A stretch of DNA of 64,000 nucleotides from Paenibacillus glycinis. GTDB lineage: Bacteria > Bacillota > Bacilli > Paenibacillales > Paenibacillaceae. The notes under the pieces are model-generated. The model ran no database searches and was not told the origin of the DNA. It saw only the letters and a program-made list of their open reading frames with translations. Position numbers and translations under genes: made by a program. Within the stretch, counting starts at the first letter, position 1. Each line of letters opens with the position of its first letter. Of this stretch, positions 1 through 9,200 are shown in pieces. The stretch is taken from the NCBI RefSeq assembly GCF_009909185.1, contig NZ_JAAAMV010000002.1:248001-312000 (forward strand), given 5' to 3'.

Positions 1-1201
1 TGCGCACCGCGGCGCCCGTCCGGATGGACGCTCCGTGCAGCGGAAGCACGGCTTCCAACGCCGCCAGCGTCAGCAGCACGTTGGATTTGCGGCAGCTGTA
101 GCCCATCGTGCCGATCCGCCAGATGCGTCCCTTGAGCGGGCCGAACGAACTCGCGATCTCGATGCCGAAATCCGCGAGCAGCCGGCTGCGGACCGCTTCT
201 CCGTCCACGCCCGCGGGGATGCAGACGCAGGTAACGACAGGCATTTTGCAGCTCTCGTCGCCGTATAGCTCCAGTCCCATCGCCAGCAGTCCCGCGACGA
301 GCGCGCGTTCGTGAAGCCGATGGCGCGCGAACCGTTCGTCGAGTCCTTCTTCCAGCGCCAGCCGCAGTCCTTCGCGCAGACCGTAGAGCATGGCCGTCGC
401 TTCGGTGTGATGGTTAAGCCGCCGCGGACTCCAATACTCCTGCAGCTGCGTCAGATCCAAGTAATTGCTGCGGATGAACGCGGACGGATCGTCGTCGGCA
501 TACCCCTCCGGCCGGATTCCCTTTTCGATCCGCTTCCTCCGGAGCAGGCGCGCCTCCACGCGGTCGTTGTACGTAATCGGCGACATGCCGGAAGGCACGG
601 ACAAGCATTTCTGCGTACCGCCGACGACGGCATCAAGCTGCCACGCATCCGTTTCCACGGGTACGCCGCCGATGGTCGCGACCGCGTCGACCACGAGCAG
701 AATGTCCCGTTCGCGGCAGGCGCGCCCGATGTCGGCGAGCGGCTGCAGCCGTCCGGTCGACGTCTCGCCGTGCACGATGGCGACCAGGCTCGGCTGCAGG
801 CGGTCGATCGCCGCGATCACGTCGTTCGGATCGAAGACCGTGCCCCACTCCTGCTCGATCGTCGCCACGTCCGCGCCGCAGCGCTCCGCGATCTCGGCGA
901 GCAGGTAGCCGAACCGGCCGAAGATCGGCACGAGCACCCGGTCTCCCGGTTCGATCAATCCCGTCAGCACCGCTTCGAGTCCCGACCTGGAGGTGCCGTC
1001 CACCGGATACGCCCAGCGGTTGGACGTCCGGAACACGTCGCGCAGCATTTCCATCGTCTCGTTCATGAGCGCCGTGAATTCCGGGTCGAACTGGCCGAGG
1101 ATCGGATACGAGAGCGCCCGCAAGACCCGCGGGTCCACCTCGACCGGACCGGGCGTCATGATGATACGGGGCGAAGGCGACAAATCCGAATATTTCTTCA
1201 T
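1..1201 (-). CDS. pucG: (S)-ureidoglycine-glyoxylate aminotransferase, partial
   Basis: PLP-dependent class V aminotransferase of purine-ring catabolism, which transfers the amino group of ureidoglycine to glyoxylate. The reading frame starts with ATG at 1201 and is open to the window edge, about 400 residues, so only the extreme C-terminus is missing. The N-terminus reads MKKYSDLSPSPRIIMTPGPV, typical of alanine-glyoxylate aminotransferase relatives. The PLP-lysine region reads AVVGGTQKCLSVPSGM (about residues 188-203). Its ATG overlaps the TGA stop of the upstream pucF by 4 bp, and GGGGAGGAAG inside the end of pucF is the ribosome site. Co-transcription with the allantoate and allantoin enzymes favours PucG over a plain serine/alanine-glyoxylate aminotransferase. 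Confidence 0.88.
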   Translation of the reverse strand, partial: MKKYSDLSPSPRIIMTPGPVEVDPRVLRALSYPILGQFDPEFTALMNETMEMLRDVFRTSNRWAYPVDGTSRSGLEAVLTGLIEPGDRVLVPIFGRFGYLLAEIAERCGADVATIEQEWGTVFDPNDVIAAIDRLQPSLVAIVHGETSTGRLQPLADIGRACRERDILLVVDAVATIGGVPVETDAWQLDAVVGGTQKCLSVPSGMSPITYNDRVEARLLRRKRIEKGIRPEGYADDDPSAFIRSNYLDLTQLQEYWSPRRLNHHTEATAMLYGLREGLRLALEEGLDERFARHRLHERALVAGLLAMGLELYGDESCKMPVVTCVCIPAGVDGEAVRSRLLADFGIEIASSFGPLKGRIWRIGTMGYSCRKSNVLLTLAALEAVLPLHGASIRTGAAVR

Positions 1202-2445
1202 AGCTCTTCCTCCCCGTAAGCTAATGCGTACAGCAATCCGGTCAAGACGTCCGTGCCGCATTCGAGCTGCTCCGGCGCCGTGTCTTCCTCCGGCGCGTGG
1301 CTGATGCCGCCGCGGCTCGGCACGAAGATCATCGCCGTTCGGCAGACGGCCGCGAACAGTCCCGCGTCATGGCCGGCCCCGCTGCCGATGCCCCGGCAGG
1401 AGTACCCCTTGTCGGCGCATATCCGCGCGATCTCCGCTTGCAGCTTGGCATCCATCGGCGAAGGGCGCTCGGCGAGCCAGCACGTCAGCGACGCCTTGAC
1501 GCCGTTGCGGTCCGCGATGTCGCCGAACGCCGCGAACGTCCGCTCGCAGAAGGCTTGAAGCGCATCCTCGTCCCGGTGGCGGACATCGAGCGAGAATCGG
1601 ACTTTGCCGGGGATGACGTTCGCGACGTTCGGCATCGCGTCCAGCATGCCGACCGTCGCGACCAGCCCGTCGCCCGCCGCGACCGCGGCCTGTCGCAGCC
1701 AGACGATCATCTCGGCGGCGGCGGCAAGCGCGTCGGCGCGGATCGCCATCGGCGTCGTCCCGGCATGCCCGGCGCGACCTTCGACATCGACGAAGTACCG
1801 GCGCTGCCCGAAGATGGCGTCGACGATCCCGATGTCGCAGCGCTCGCGTTCCAGCACCTCGCCCTGCTCGATGTGAAGCTCCGCGAACGCGCCGATGTCC
1901 GACCGCCTGCTCAACCGGCCGGCTTCCGGATCGAAGCCCGCCTCCAGCATCGCCGCGCGCAGCGAGATGCCGTTCGAATCGACGGCGTCCAGGCTTCCGT
2001 CGAACCGCTTGCCGCCCGTTACATGTCCCGAACCCCAATACGCGAGCGGGAAGCGGCTGCCCTCTTCCTCGCAGAACGAGACCGCCTCCAGCGTCCGCCG
2101 CGGGGGTCCGTACTCGCGCTTCAGCCGCGATAATGCCGCGATGGCCGCGGCGATCCCGAGCGCGCCGTCGTACCGGCCGCCGCGCCTTACCGTGTCGATA
2201 TGCGAACCGGTCAGCACCGAGGAGGCCGCGCCGTCCGTCCCGGCCAACCGGCCGTACACGTTGCCGACTTCGTCGACCGAGACCGCGAGCCCGGCTTCCC
2301 GCATCAGGCCGGCGACCATGCGCTGGGCTTCCCGCCAAGCGGCATCGTACAGCAGCCGGGTGACGCCTCCCTCCGGATCCGCGCCGACCGCGGAAAATCG
2401 CTCCAACAGCCGCGTCGTACTCCTGTAAGCCTCGCTTGCCTCCAT
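1198..2445 (-). CDS. pucF: Allantoate amidohydrolase (M20 family)
   Basis: Metal-dependent hydrolase of the M20/amidase-carbamoylase family, 415 residues, close to the usual ~410. It converts allantoate to ureidoglycine, the substrate of the next enzyme, PucG. Metal-site motifs are visible: TGSHIDTV (about 79-86), RYDGALG (91-97), FCEEEGSRF (124-132), and a later AELHIEQGEVL. The frame is open further upstream, but the ATG at 2445 is chosen because GGGGGAA lies just before it and the family N-terminus begins there. It starts 13 bp after the allB stop and overlaps pucG by 4 bp, so the three genes look like one operon. Confidence 0.9.
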   Translation of the reverse strand: MEASEAYRSTTRLLERFSAVGADPEGGVTRLLYDAAWREAQRMVAGLMREAGLAVSVDEVGNVYGRLAGTDGAASSVLTGSHIDTVRRGGRYDGALGIAAAIAALSRLKREYGPPRRTLEAVSFCEEEGSRFPLAYWGSGHVTGGKRFDGSLDAVDSNGISLRAAMLEAGFDPEAGRLSRRSDIGAFAELHIEQGEVLERERCDIGIVDAIFGQRRYFVDVEGRAGHAGTTPMAIRADALAAAAEMIVWLRQAAVAAGDGLVATVGMLDAMPNVANVIPGKVRFSLDVRHRDEDALQAFCERTFAAFGDIADRNGVKASLTCWLAERPSPMDAKLQAEIARICADKGYSCRGIGSGAGHDAGLFAAVCRTAMIFVPSRGGISHAPEEDTAPEQLECGTDVLTGLLYALAYGEEEL

Positions 2446-2458
2446 GCCGATTCCCCCC

Positions 2459-3880
2459 TTATCCGATGATTCGCGAAGCCGAAGCATGAGGACGCAGACG
2501 CCTGCCGCTCGCTTGGCGCTCCGTATCCAATCCGCCTTGGTCGGCATGCCGGTCGTAGACGACGTTCCCTCTTAGCAGCGTTTTCTCCACGCGGCAGCCG
2601 AATCCGAATCCTTCGTAGGCGCTGTGGGGATGGCGGTACTTCAATTGATCGGCCGTCAGGACATACGGCGCGTTCAGGTCGACGATGGCGAGATCCGCGT
2701 CCAGCCCAGGGCCGATCGCGCCTTTGCTGCCGCTCAGCCCGAACCTTTCGGCCGGCGCCGCCGACATGGCGCGCGAGAGGATCGGCAGCGGGATGCCGCG
2801 CTTCAGCCAGCCTTCGCCGACGAGCAGTTCAAGCGTGCTTTGCCCCCCGAGAATGCCGCCCCAGACCTCGAAATAATTCCCGCCCTTGACGGTCTTCATG
2901 GATGGCGGACACGGCGAATGGTCGGAGGCGACGATATCGATCTTCCCCTCGGCCAATTGCCGCCATAGCGCCTCGCGCTCGCGTTCGCCCCGGATCGGCG
3001 GCGAGCATTTGGCGCCGGCGCCGATCCGGACGACATCCTCGTCCGTGAAAGCCAGATAATGCGGGCACGTCTCCGCCGTCACGTCTAGCCCGGCACGCTT
3101 GGCTTCGTCGATGAGCTCGATCGCCTCGGGCGTGCTGATATGGACGAAATGCAGCTTGCAGCCGGTGCGCCGCCCCATGTCCAGCGCCAGCTTCACGGCT
3201 TCCAGCTCCGCCTCGGCCGGTCTGGAAGCCAAGTAATCCCGCATGGCCGTCTCGCCGGCGGCTTGCTTGGCGGCGGCCAGCTTCGCCACGACGGGTTCGC
3301 TCTCCGCGTGCAGCGCCAGGACATGGTTCAGCGACGCGATAGCCTTCATGCCTTCGAACAGCGTGTCGTCGTCCACGTTCGCGAAACACCCGTCGCCCGT
3401 GTCGCCCGGCGAAGACATGAACGCCTTGTAGCCGACCACCCCGGCTTCGGAGAGCGCAGCAAGCTCGCCCTGATTGCCCGGCACGAGCCCGCCCCAGAGC
3501 GCGTAATCCACGCGGACGCCGCTTCGCCGTGCCGCGGCCAGCTTCAGCTCGAGCGCGGCCGCGTTCACCGTCGGAGGCAGGCCGTTCAGCGGCATGTCGA
3601 CGAAGGTCGTGCAGCCGCCCGCCGCAAGCGCGGCCGAGCCGGTCGCAAAGCCTTCCCATTCGCCGAGCCCCGGTTCGTTGAGGTGCACGTGGGCGTCGAC
3701 GACGCCAGCGAACACATGCCTGCCCGCGGCCGGAACGATCCGGTCGGCGTCCTCCAAGGGAAGATTCGGCGCGATATCCGCGATTCGCCCGTCCTTGATC
3801 CCGATGTCCAGCACCTCGACGCGGTCCCGAAGCACTACGCTGCCGCCCGTCACGACGACATCCCATTGTTTGCTCAGCAT
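2459..3880 (-). CDS. allB: Allantoinase
   Basis: Cyclic amidohydrolase opening the hydantoin ring of allantoin to give allantoate (pucH in Bacillus). It has 473 residues, about 25 more than usual; the extra is an arginine-rich C-terminal tail after the conserved end. Binuclear metal ligands are visible: HVH (64-66), the expected carboxylated lysine in VVGYKAFMS (K152), HAESE (H191), FVHIST (H247) and ASDHSP (D320). The start ATG at 3880 follows GGAGGAGGAGAG. First gene of the allB-pucF-pucG operon. No PucR-type regulator or uric-acid degradation genes are visible, so upstream pathway steps must be encoded elsewhere. Confidence 0.92.
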   Translation of the reverse strand: MLSKQWDVVVTGGSVVLRDRVEVLDIGIKDGRIADIAPNLPLEDADRIVPAAGRHVFAGVVDAHVHLNEPGLGEWEGFATGSAALAAGGCTTFVDMPLNGLPPTVNAAALELKLAAARRSGVRVDYALWGGLVPGNQGELAALSEAGVVGYKAFMSSPGDTGDGCFANVDDDTLFEGMKAIASLNHVLALHAESEPVVAKLAAAKQAAGETAMRDYLASRPAEAELEAVKLALDMGRRTGCKLHFVHISTPEAIELIDEAKRAGLDVTAETCPHYLAFTDEDVVRIGAGAKCSPPIRGEREREALWRQLAEGKIDIVASDHSPCPPSMKTVKGGNYFEVWGGILGGQSTLELLVGEGWLKRGIPLPILSRAMSAAPAERFGLSGSKGAIGPGLDADLAIVDLNAPYVLTADQLKYRHPHSAYEGFGFGCRVEKTLLRGNVVYDRHADQGGLDTERQASGRRLRPHASASRIIG

Positions 3881-3975
3881 CCGGCTCTCCTCCTCCTCCT
3901 GCTTGCCTTGACGACGTCAGATCCTGGATGACCGCCTACAACGAGCGCAAGCAGAAATCACCACCGCAAGATCGC

Positions 3976-4010
3976 GTCAGATAATCTGACATACATTCTT
4001 ATTGGTTACA
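3976..4010. promoter_or_regulatory. Candidate operator upstream of allB
   Basis: The perfect 15-bp palindrome GTCAGATAATCTGAC (3976-3990) lies about 95 bp upstream of the allB start. TTGGTTA at 4002-4008 matches the core I recall for the Bacillus PucR box, although its flanks do not. The binding protein is unknown. No convincing gene lies in the rest of 3881-4360. Confidence 0.4.
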
Positions 4011-4360
4011 TAATAGCTTGAAATTCACGGATTGTCACTTACCGGATCGCATGAAATCATGCGCATATAGGGACGCTATCAAAAATAGATTCCCGGCGCA
4101 TGCCGCTTATGCTATCTTAATGTTATAAAAAAATGACATGAACGGTGTAATACCCGATAGCCCTGGATATTACGCCAGCCGATCGGACGGCTATGTACCG
4201 GCGCATCGGTCGGCTATCGCTCGTAAATCCCGGCAAAATACGCAAAAGAAAGAAAATGTTCCCAGAGTGAAATCTGACGACTTCGTTCGACAGATTAATC
4301 GCCGCGTTCTTGCTACGATATCCATTGGATTGACATAAAGGCGGGATGGAGGGGATAATA

Positions 4361-4525
4361 GTGCGATTGGATATAGTACATATAATCGAGCAATTAGGAA
4401 TTGACTCGGCGAAATTCGACGAATGGAAAATTGCCGTGCTTGGGAGAAGCGAAGCGCGGCAATCGGATCAGACAATTCCCCCGGAGGCTGACGATACCGG
4501 TCAAGCTTCGGAACGTCGGAAATAA
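4361..4525 (+). CDS. Small hypothetical protein (54 aa)
   Basis: GTG-start reading frame of 54 codons preceded by GGAGGGG at a good spacing (4348-4354). The product begins VRLDIVHIIEQLGIDSAKF and ends in a charged, probably disordered tail. No family is recognised. It lies just upstream of the riboswitch and second small gene, on the same strand. Support rests on the ribosome site and protein-like composition only, so it could be spurious. Confidence 0.35.
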   Translation: MRLDIVHIIEQLGIDSAKFDEWKIAVLGRSEARQSDQTIPPEADDTGQASERRK

Positions 4526-4577
4526 TTCGACGCATCCTACCGTGTCTTCATTATCTGACTCCAATCAAACGAAAGAA

Positions 4578-4646
4578 ATAAAAGGCAAAACCATTGAAAA
4601 GTGGTGACGCAAAGCTATAGGGGCTGAAATGCCAGCCAGCTGCCGT
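4578..4646 (+). promoter_or_regulatory. Cyclic di-GMP-I (GEMM) riboswitch
   Basis: The sequence follows the GEMM-I aptamer order. P1 forms between GGCA (4584-4587) and TGCC (4641-4644). P2 is ACCATT (4590-4595) with AGTGGT (4600-4605), closed by a GAAA tetraloop. The highly conserved joining sequence GACGCAAAGC follows at 4606-4615. P3 starts with TATAGGGGC, and the 3' strand CCAGCCAGCTGCC contains the tetraloop-receptor side. The aptamer ends only a few bases before the GGAGGAA ribosome site (4651-4657) of the downstream gene, so ligand binding probably controls translation. There is no intrinsic terminator between them. Confidence 0.85.
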
Positions 4647-4663
4647 ATGAGGAGGAATCGTTC

Positions 4664-4840
4664 GTGGTTAAACACATCACCGATGAAAATGTACAGGAAC
4701 TCGTCGACGCTCTGCATCTTGACTATGAAGCGCTCTTGGAAAGGTTTCACTTCACCATTGGCGGAAAAAGCTTGACGCGCGAAGAATCCATTCGGTTCAT
4801 TGAATTTCTGAGAACCGAGCTCGGCAATCAAACGAAATAA
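4664..4840 (+). CDS. Small hypothetical protein under c-di-GMP riboswitch (58 aa)
   Basis: GTG-start frame of 58 residues directly after GGAGGAA (4651-4657). The protein has amphipathic stretches (DENVQELVDAL, ESIRFIEFLRTEL) with no signal peptide or membrane segment, so it is probably a small soluble helical protein. It is the only gene between the riboswitch and a terminator, so it must be the riboswitch target. No family is recognised. Regulation by c-di-GMP suggests a part in the motile/sessile or sporulation switch; that is inference. Confidence 0.7.
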   Translation: MVKHITDENVQELVDALHLDYEALLERFHFTIGGKSLTREESIRFIEFLRTELGNQTK

Positions 4841-4842
4841 AG

Positions 4843-4881
4843 GCCGCTTACCGGACATCGAACCGGCAGGCGGCTTTTTTT
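4843..4881. terminator. Rho-independent terminator
   Basis: GCCGC (4843-4847) plus CCGG pair with CCGG plus GCGGC (4870-4874), followed by seven T. It ends the small plus-strand gene and also lies at the 3' end of the convergent YetF-type gene. Confidence 0.75.
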
Positions 4882-4900
4882 CGCATGCGGCGCGTCGGCC

Positions 4901-5575
4901 TCATTTCAACTGCACGTGCAGCCCCTCTCCCTCCGTCCACTCCGCGAAGTACACGTCGCGAAATCCTTCGATCCCTTGCTCCCGCAACAGTCCCAGCAGC
5001 CAAGCCTCGTCGCGGCCGAGCTCTCTCAGCTCGTCCCGCTGAATATAGCCCTGCTCAACGAGAATGCGCGGCAGCCCGTCCGGCTTGCCGGTCATATGCA
5101 GCTCCTCCCTTGTCGGAGGCTCTACGCGGGATTGCTTCATGACGCTCAAGCTCCCGTTCGGTTCGAACACCGCATAGGCGACCTCCTTCACGCTGAAGAC
5201 TCCTTGCTCCCGCAGCAGCATGCCGACCTGATGCATATCGAGCCTGTTGCGCTTCATCGCCCGCACGTCGATCACGCCGCCGCGAATGACGATGTCCGGT
5301 CTGCCGCCGAGCGGCACCGACAGCCACGGCAGGAGCTGGACCGCTTTCTCGAGCGAGATCGACAAGACCAACCAGAGCGCGAGCGAATAGAGCAGCATGA
5401 GGAAATGCACTTGCCTGTCGTAGATCGTGTTGCCGACGAGCTCGCTCAACATCAGCGAAGAGACGAAATCGAACGGCGTCAATTGAGAAATCTCCTTCTT
5501 CCCGAGCAGCTTCGTCATCAGCCACAGGCCGAAGAAGGCCGTGACCAGTTTCAGGGTAATCATCGCGTAATCCAT
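4901..5575 (-). CDS. YetF/DUF421 family membrane protein
   Basis: A 224-residue protein of the DUF421/YetF family common in spore formers. Two or three hydrophobic helices occupy roughly residues 1-80 (VTAFFGLWLM, LLYSLALWLVLSISL). The soluble part follows, with the family signatures GKKEISQLTPFDFV near residue 25 and RPDIVIRGG near residue 92. Length is normal. Known work places YetF-type proteins in the spore membrane interacting with germination components; whether this paralogue does so is not shown here. It is flanked by terminators and appears monocistronic. The ATG at 5575 has only a weak GGCGGTG ribosome site. Confidence 0.85.
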   Translation of the reverse strand: MDYAMITLKLVTAFFGLWLMTKLLGKKEISQLTPFDFVSSLMLSELVGNTIYDRQVHFLMLLYSLALWLVLSISLEKAVQLLPWLSVPLGGRPDIVIRGGVIDVRAMKRNRLDMHQVGMLLREQGVFSVKEVAYAVFEPNGSLSVMKQSRVEPPTREELHMTGKPDGLPRILVEQGYIQRDELRELGRDEAWLLGLLREQGIEGFRDVYFAEWTEGEGLHVQLK

Positions 5576-5727
5576 GCCGCACCGCCGTCCGCGTCGTTTT
5601 ACTGGACTATACCCGCCGCGGGCGGACTTGAAGCGGACGCGGGCAATCGCGATCCGCTGTCACCCATTGGGCATCCGCGTAATACCATGTATAGACGCAT
5701 GACTATTCCATTAACGGAGGTTACCCA

Positions 5728-6105
5728 ATGAACCGTGGATTTTTCCCCGGCGGAGGATTCGGCCGTCGCCCGTTCTTTCGTCCGTTCGCGCATCCTTTCT
5801 TTCCCGGCCGTTTCCTGTTCCCGACGTTCTTCTTCAACCCGTTTTTCTTTCCGTTCTTCAGGGACGGCCAGCCCGGCGATGATTTATTCGCCCAGCATCA
5901 AGTAAAGCCCGGCGATACGATGACTTCGATCGGCCACGCCTACAACATGCCGCATGCGATCCTCGAAGAGGCCAACTCCCACCTGAACCCGAACCAATTG
6001 AAAGCCGGCGACACCGTGAACATTCCGCGCATCTCCAACATGCACTGCCATAAAACGTACTCGGAAGGACCTGCGCAGCAAGGCGCCGCTTCCGGTAAAA
6101 TGTAA
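5728..6105 (+). CDS. LysM domain protein
   Basis: A 125-residue protein with a phenylalanine/proline/glycine/arginine-rich N-terminus (about 1-50, many FFPGR- and FFFNPFFF-like runs). A single LysM domain follows at about 57-103 (HQVKPGDTMTSIGHAYNM to GDTVNIPR). LysM binds peptidoglycan; the aromatic-rich, signal-less N-terminus resembles spore coat or cortex-associated LysM proteins. The strong ribosome site GGAGG precedes ATG 5728. A spore-coat location is inference from composition. Confidence 0.75.
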   Translation: MNRGFFPGGGFGRRPFFRPFAHPFFPGRFLFPTFFFNPFFFPFFRDGQPGDDLFAQHQVKPGDTMTSIGHAYNMPHAILEEANSHLNPNQLKAGDTVNIPRISNMHCHKTYSEGPAQQGAASGKM

Positions 6106-6121
6106 CGCCGATTGACATGAC

Positions 6122-6212
6122 AAAGGCAGCCGAGACCGTTAAACCGCCTATCCCGACCGTTAGTTCTGCTTCGTCTAACATTCGGGATGCGGACCGGCGT
6201 TCGGCTGCCTTT
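6122..6212. terminator. Bipartite long hairpin between convergent genes
   Basis: A perfect 12-bp outer stem pairs AAAGGCAGCCGA (6122-6133) with TCGGCTGCCTTT (6201-6212). An inner stem has CCGC with GCGG, ATCCCGA with TCGGGAT and GTTAG with CTAAC around an 11-base loop (6164-6174). The outer arms supply short A and T runs on both sides, so it can act as a bidirectional terminator. It is much longer than the other terminators here. Confidence 0.6.
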
Positions 6213-6223
6213 CTTGCGCGAGG

Positions 6224-9200
6224 CTAGCTTCTGCCCGCTTCGACGACCTTGTGGCCGAGCCAGTGGCGGATCATCGCGAGCAGCTGCGCGCTGTTGACCG
6301 GCTTCGTGATGTAATCGGACGCCCCCGCCTCCAGGCAGCGTTCCCTGTCGCCTTTCATGGCTTTGGCGGTGAGGGCGATGATCGGCAGCTCGGCGAACGC
6401 CTTGCGCTTTCGGATCGCCTGCGTCGTCTCGTATCCGTCCATGACCGGCATCATGATGTCCATCAGCACGATGTCGGTATCGGGATTTTGCTCCAGCATC
6501 GCGATCGCGTCATGTCCGTTCTCCGCGGGCAGCACGTGCATGTTATGCCGCTCCAGGATCGTCGTAAGCGCGAAAATATTGCGGATGTCGTCGTCGACGA
6601 CGAGCACTTTCTTGAAGGCGATCAGCTCGTCGGACGAATGCAGCCGGACAAGCTTCTCCTGCGAGGTATCGGCCATGTTCTCCGCCTTGCGGTGCAGGAA
6701 CAGCGCGGTATCCTCCAGCAGCTGCACCCAGGTCTTGGCTTGCTTCAGCACGGCCAGGCGCATCAAATCCTCCAGCTCGCGGTCTTCGTTCGGCTCCGGC
6801 TTGCGGCTCGTATGGAGCAGGATCGGAACGAATTTCCGCTCCGGATTTTTCTGAATCTCGCGAACGATCGACGTCAGCGACAAATCCGGCAGGTCGTTAT
6901 CGACGACGACGCAGTCGAACGGCCGCGACTTAAGCTGGTTGGCCGCTTTGCGCAGCGTATCGACCGCCGTGATCTTGACGTCCTTGCCCGCGACCAGCTC
7001 CACCAGCTGGCCGCGGCGCTGCTCGTCGTGCATGGCGATCAGCAGCTGGCGGACGCCGCGGTCGGCGTTCGCGCCGAGCCGGTCGAGCGCCCTCTCCAGG
7101 TCTTCGTTCGAGACGGGCTTGCGGATGAAGTCCGCGACGCCCTTGCGCAGCAGATCGATCGCATCCTCCTCGACGGTGATGACGCAAACCGGAATATGGC
7201 GGACCTCCGGATTGTTCTTCAGGTGCTCGATGACGAGCCAGCCGTCGATGTCGGGTAAGCGCAGATCGAGCGTGATCGCGACGGGCTTGTACCGGAGCGC
7301 GAGATAGAGCGCGTCGGAGCCTTTCGGCGTAATGACGGCCTTGATGCCCTTCTTCCGCAGCTGGCCGAGCAGGATCTCGTTGAACTTCTGGTCGTCCTCG
7401 ACGATCAGAAACACCCGGTCTCCCGGAACGATGGACTCCCGATCGTCTATCGCGGACGCTCCCGAATACGACGAGAAGCTGCGCGTCCTGACCTGCGGCG
7501 CGACGTCGATGACCTCCGGCACGTACGCCGGCTTCGGCGCCGGCTCGTTCGTGTCGACGTCGAGCGGCAGATAGAAATTGAACGTGCTGCCGATGCCCGG
7601 CACGCTGTACAGGGTCAGCTCGCCGCCCAGCATGGCCGCGATTTCCCTGGAAATGGCGAGGCCGAGTCCCGTCCCGCCGTATTCGCGGTTCGTGCTGCCG
7701 TCCGCTTGCTGGAATGCCTCGAAGATAATCTGCTGCTTCTCGGCCGGAATGCCGATGCCGGTATCGCTGACGGAGAAGCAGATCACCGTCTTCGCCCGGT
7801 TCAGCGTCTCGTTCGTCTCGCTCCAGCCGCCGGTCGCTTTGCGGATCTGCAGCATGACCTGCCCCTGCTCGGTAAATTTGAACGCGTTGGAGAGCAGGTT
7901 CTTCAGAATCTGCTGCAGCCGCTTCGAATCCGTGGAGATCACCGCCGGCACGCCTGGCTCGGTCGTCAGGCGGAAATCCAGTTTCTTGTTGTTTACGATC
8001 TGGCGGAACATCCGGTCCAGGCCGCCGCTGAGATCGGCGAGCGACACGTTGCCGTATTCCGGCGTGACCGTGCCGGATTCGATCTTGGACAGGTCCAGAA
8101 TGTCGTTGATCAGGTTGAGCAGATCGAGCCCGGATTCTTGAATCGTCTTGGCGAACTTCACCTGATGCTCGGACAGGTTCGCCTCCGGATTCTCGGCCAG
8201 CTGCTCCGCCAGCAGGAGCAGCGAATTGAGCGGCGTCCGCAGCTCATGCGACATGTTGGCGAGGAATTCGGACTTGTACCGCGACGTCAGCGCGAGCTGC
8301 TCGGCCTTCTCTTCCAGGAACCGCTTCGCCAGCTCGACCTCGTTGTTCTTGCTCTCGACCTCGGCTTTCTGGATGACGAGCAGCTTCGCCTTGTCCTCCA
8401 GCTCCTCGTTCGTGTTCTTGAGCTCGTTCTGCTGCTTCTGCAGCTCCTCCGTCAGCAGCTGGGACTGCGCCAGGAGCTGCTCCGTCCGCTGGTTCGCCTG
8501 CATCGTGTTGATGACGATCCCGATCGATTCCGTCAGCTGATCGAGGAACGCGATGTCGATCTCGCTGAAGCGGCGGAAGGAAGCCAGCTCCAACACCGCC
8601 AGCACCTGATCCTCGAAGATGATCGGCAGCAGCACGATATTGAGCGGCGTCGCCTCGCCGAGCCCCGAGGAGATGACGACGTAATCGGCCGGCACGTTCG
8701 TCAGCAGGATCCGCTGCTTCTCGATGAGGCATTGGCCGACCAGCCCTTCGCCGGCGCGGAATTCATTGGCCAGATGCTTGCGCTGCTGGTACGCGTAGCT
8801 CGCGAACAGGGCCAGCGTCTGCTCGCCGTTCGCTGGCTCGTTGATGTAGAACACGCCGTGCTGCATCGATACGAGCGGGGCGAGCTCCGTGAGGATCATG
8901 CGGCAGACCGCGTTCAGGTCGCGCTGGCCCTGCAGCAGCCGGGAGAATTTCGCCAGATTCGTCTTCAGCCAATCCTGTTCCGTGTTGATCCGCGTCGTTT
9001 CCTTCAGGTTCCGGATCATCTCGTTGATGTTGTCCTTCAGCGTCGCGACGTCCCCGGCCGCGGCCACGTCGATCGACCGCGACAGATCGCCCTTGGTCAC
9101 GGCGGTCGCGACGTTCGTGATCGCCCGCACCTGCGTCGTCAGCGTGCTCGCCATATAGTTGACGTTGTCGGTCAAGTCCCGCCAGGTGCCGGCCGCTCCG

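Noticed and set aside
4138-4338. 66-codon plus-strand frame upstream of the small genes
   Set aside because: No ribosome site, unusual composition, and no family; treated as noncoding.
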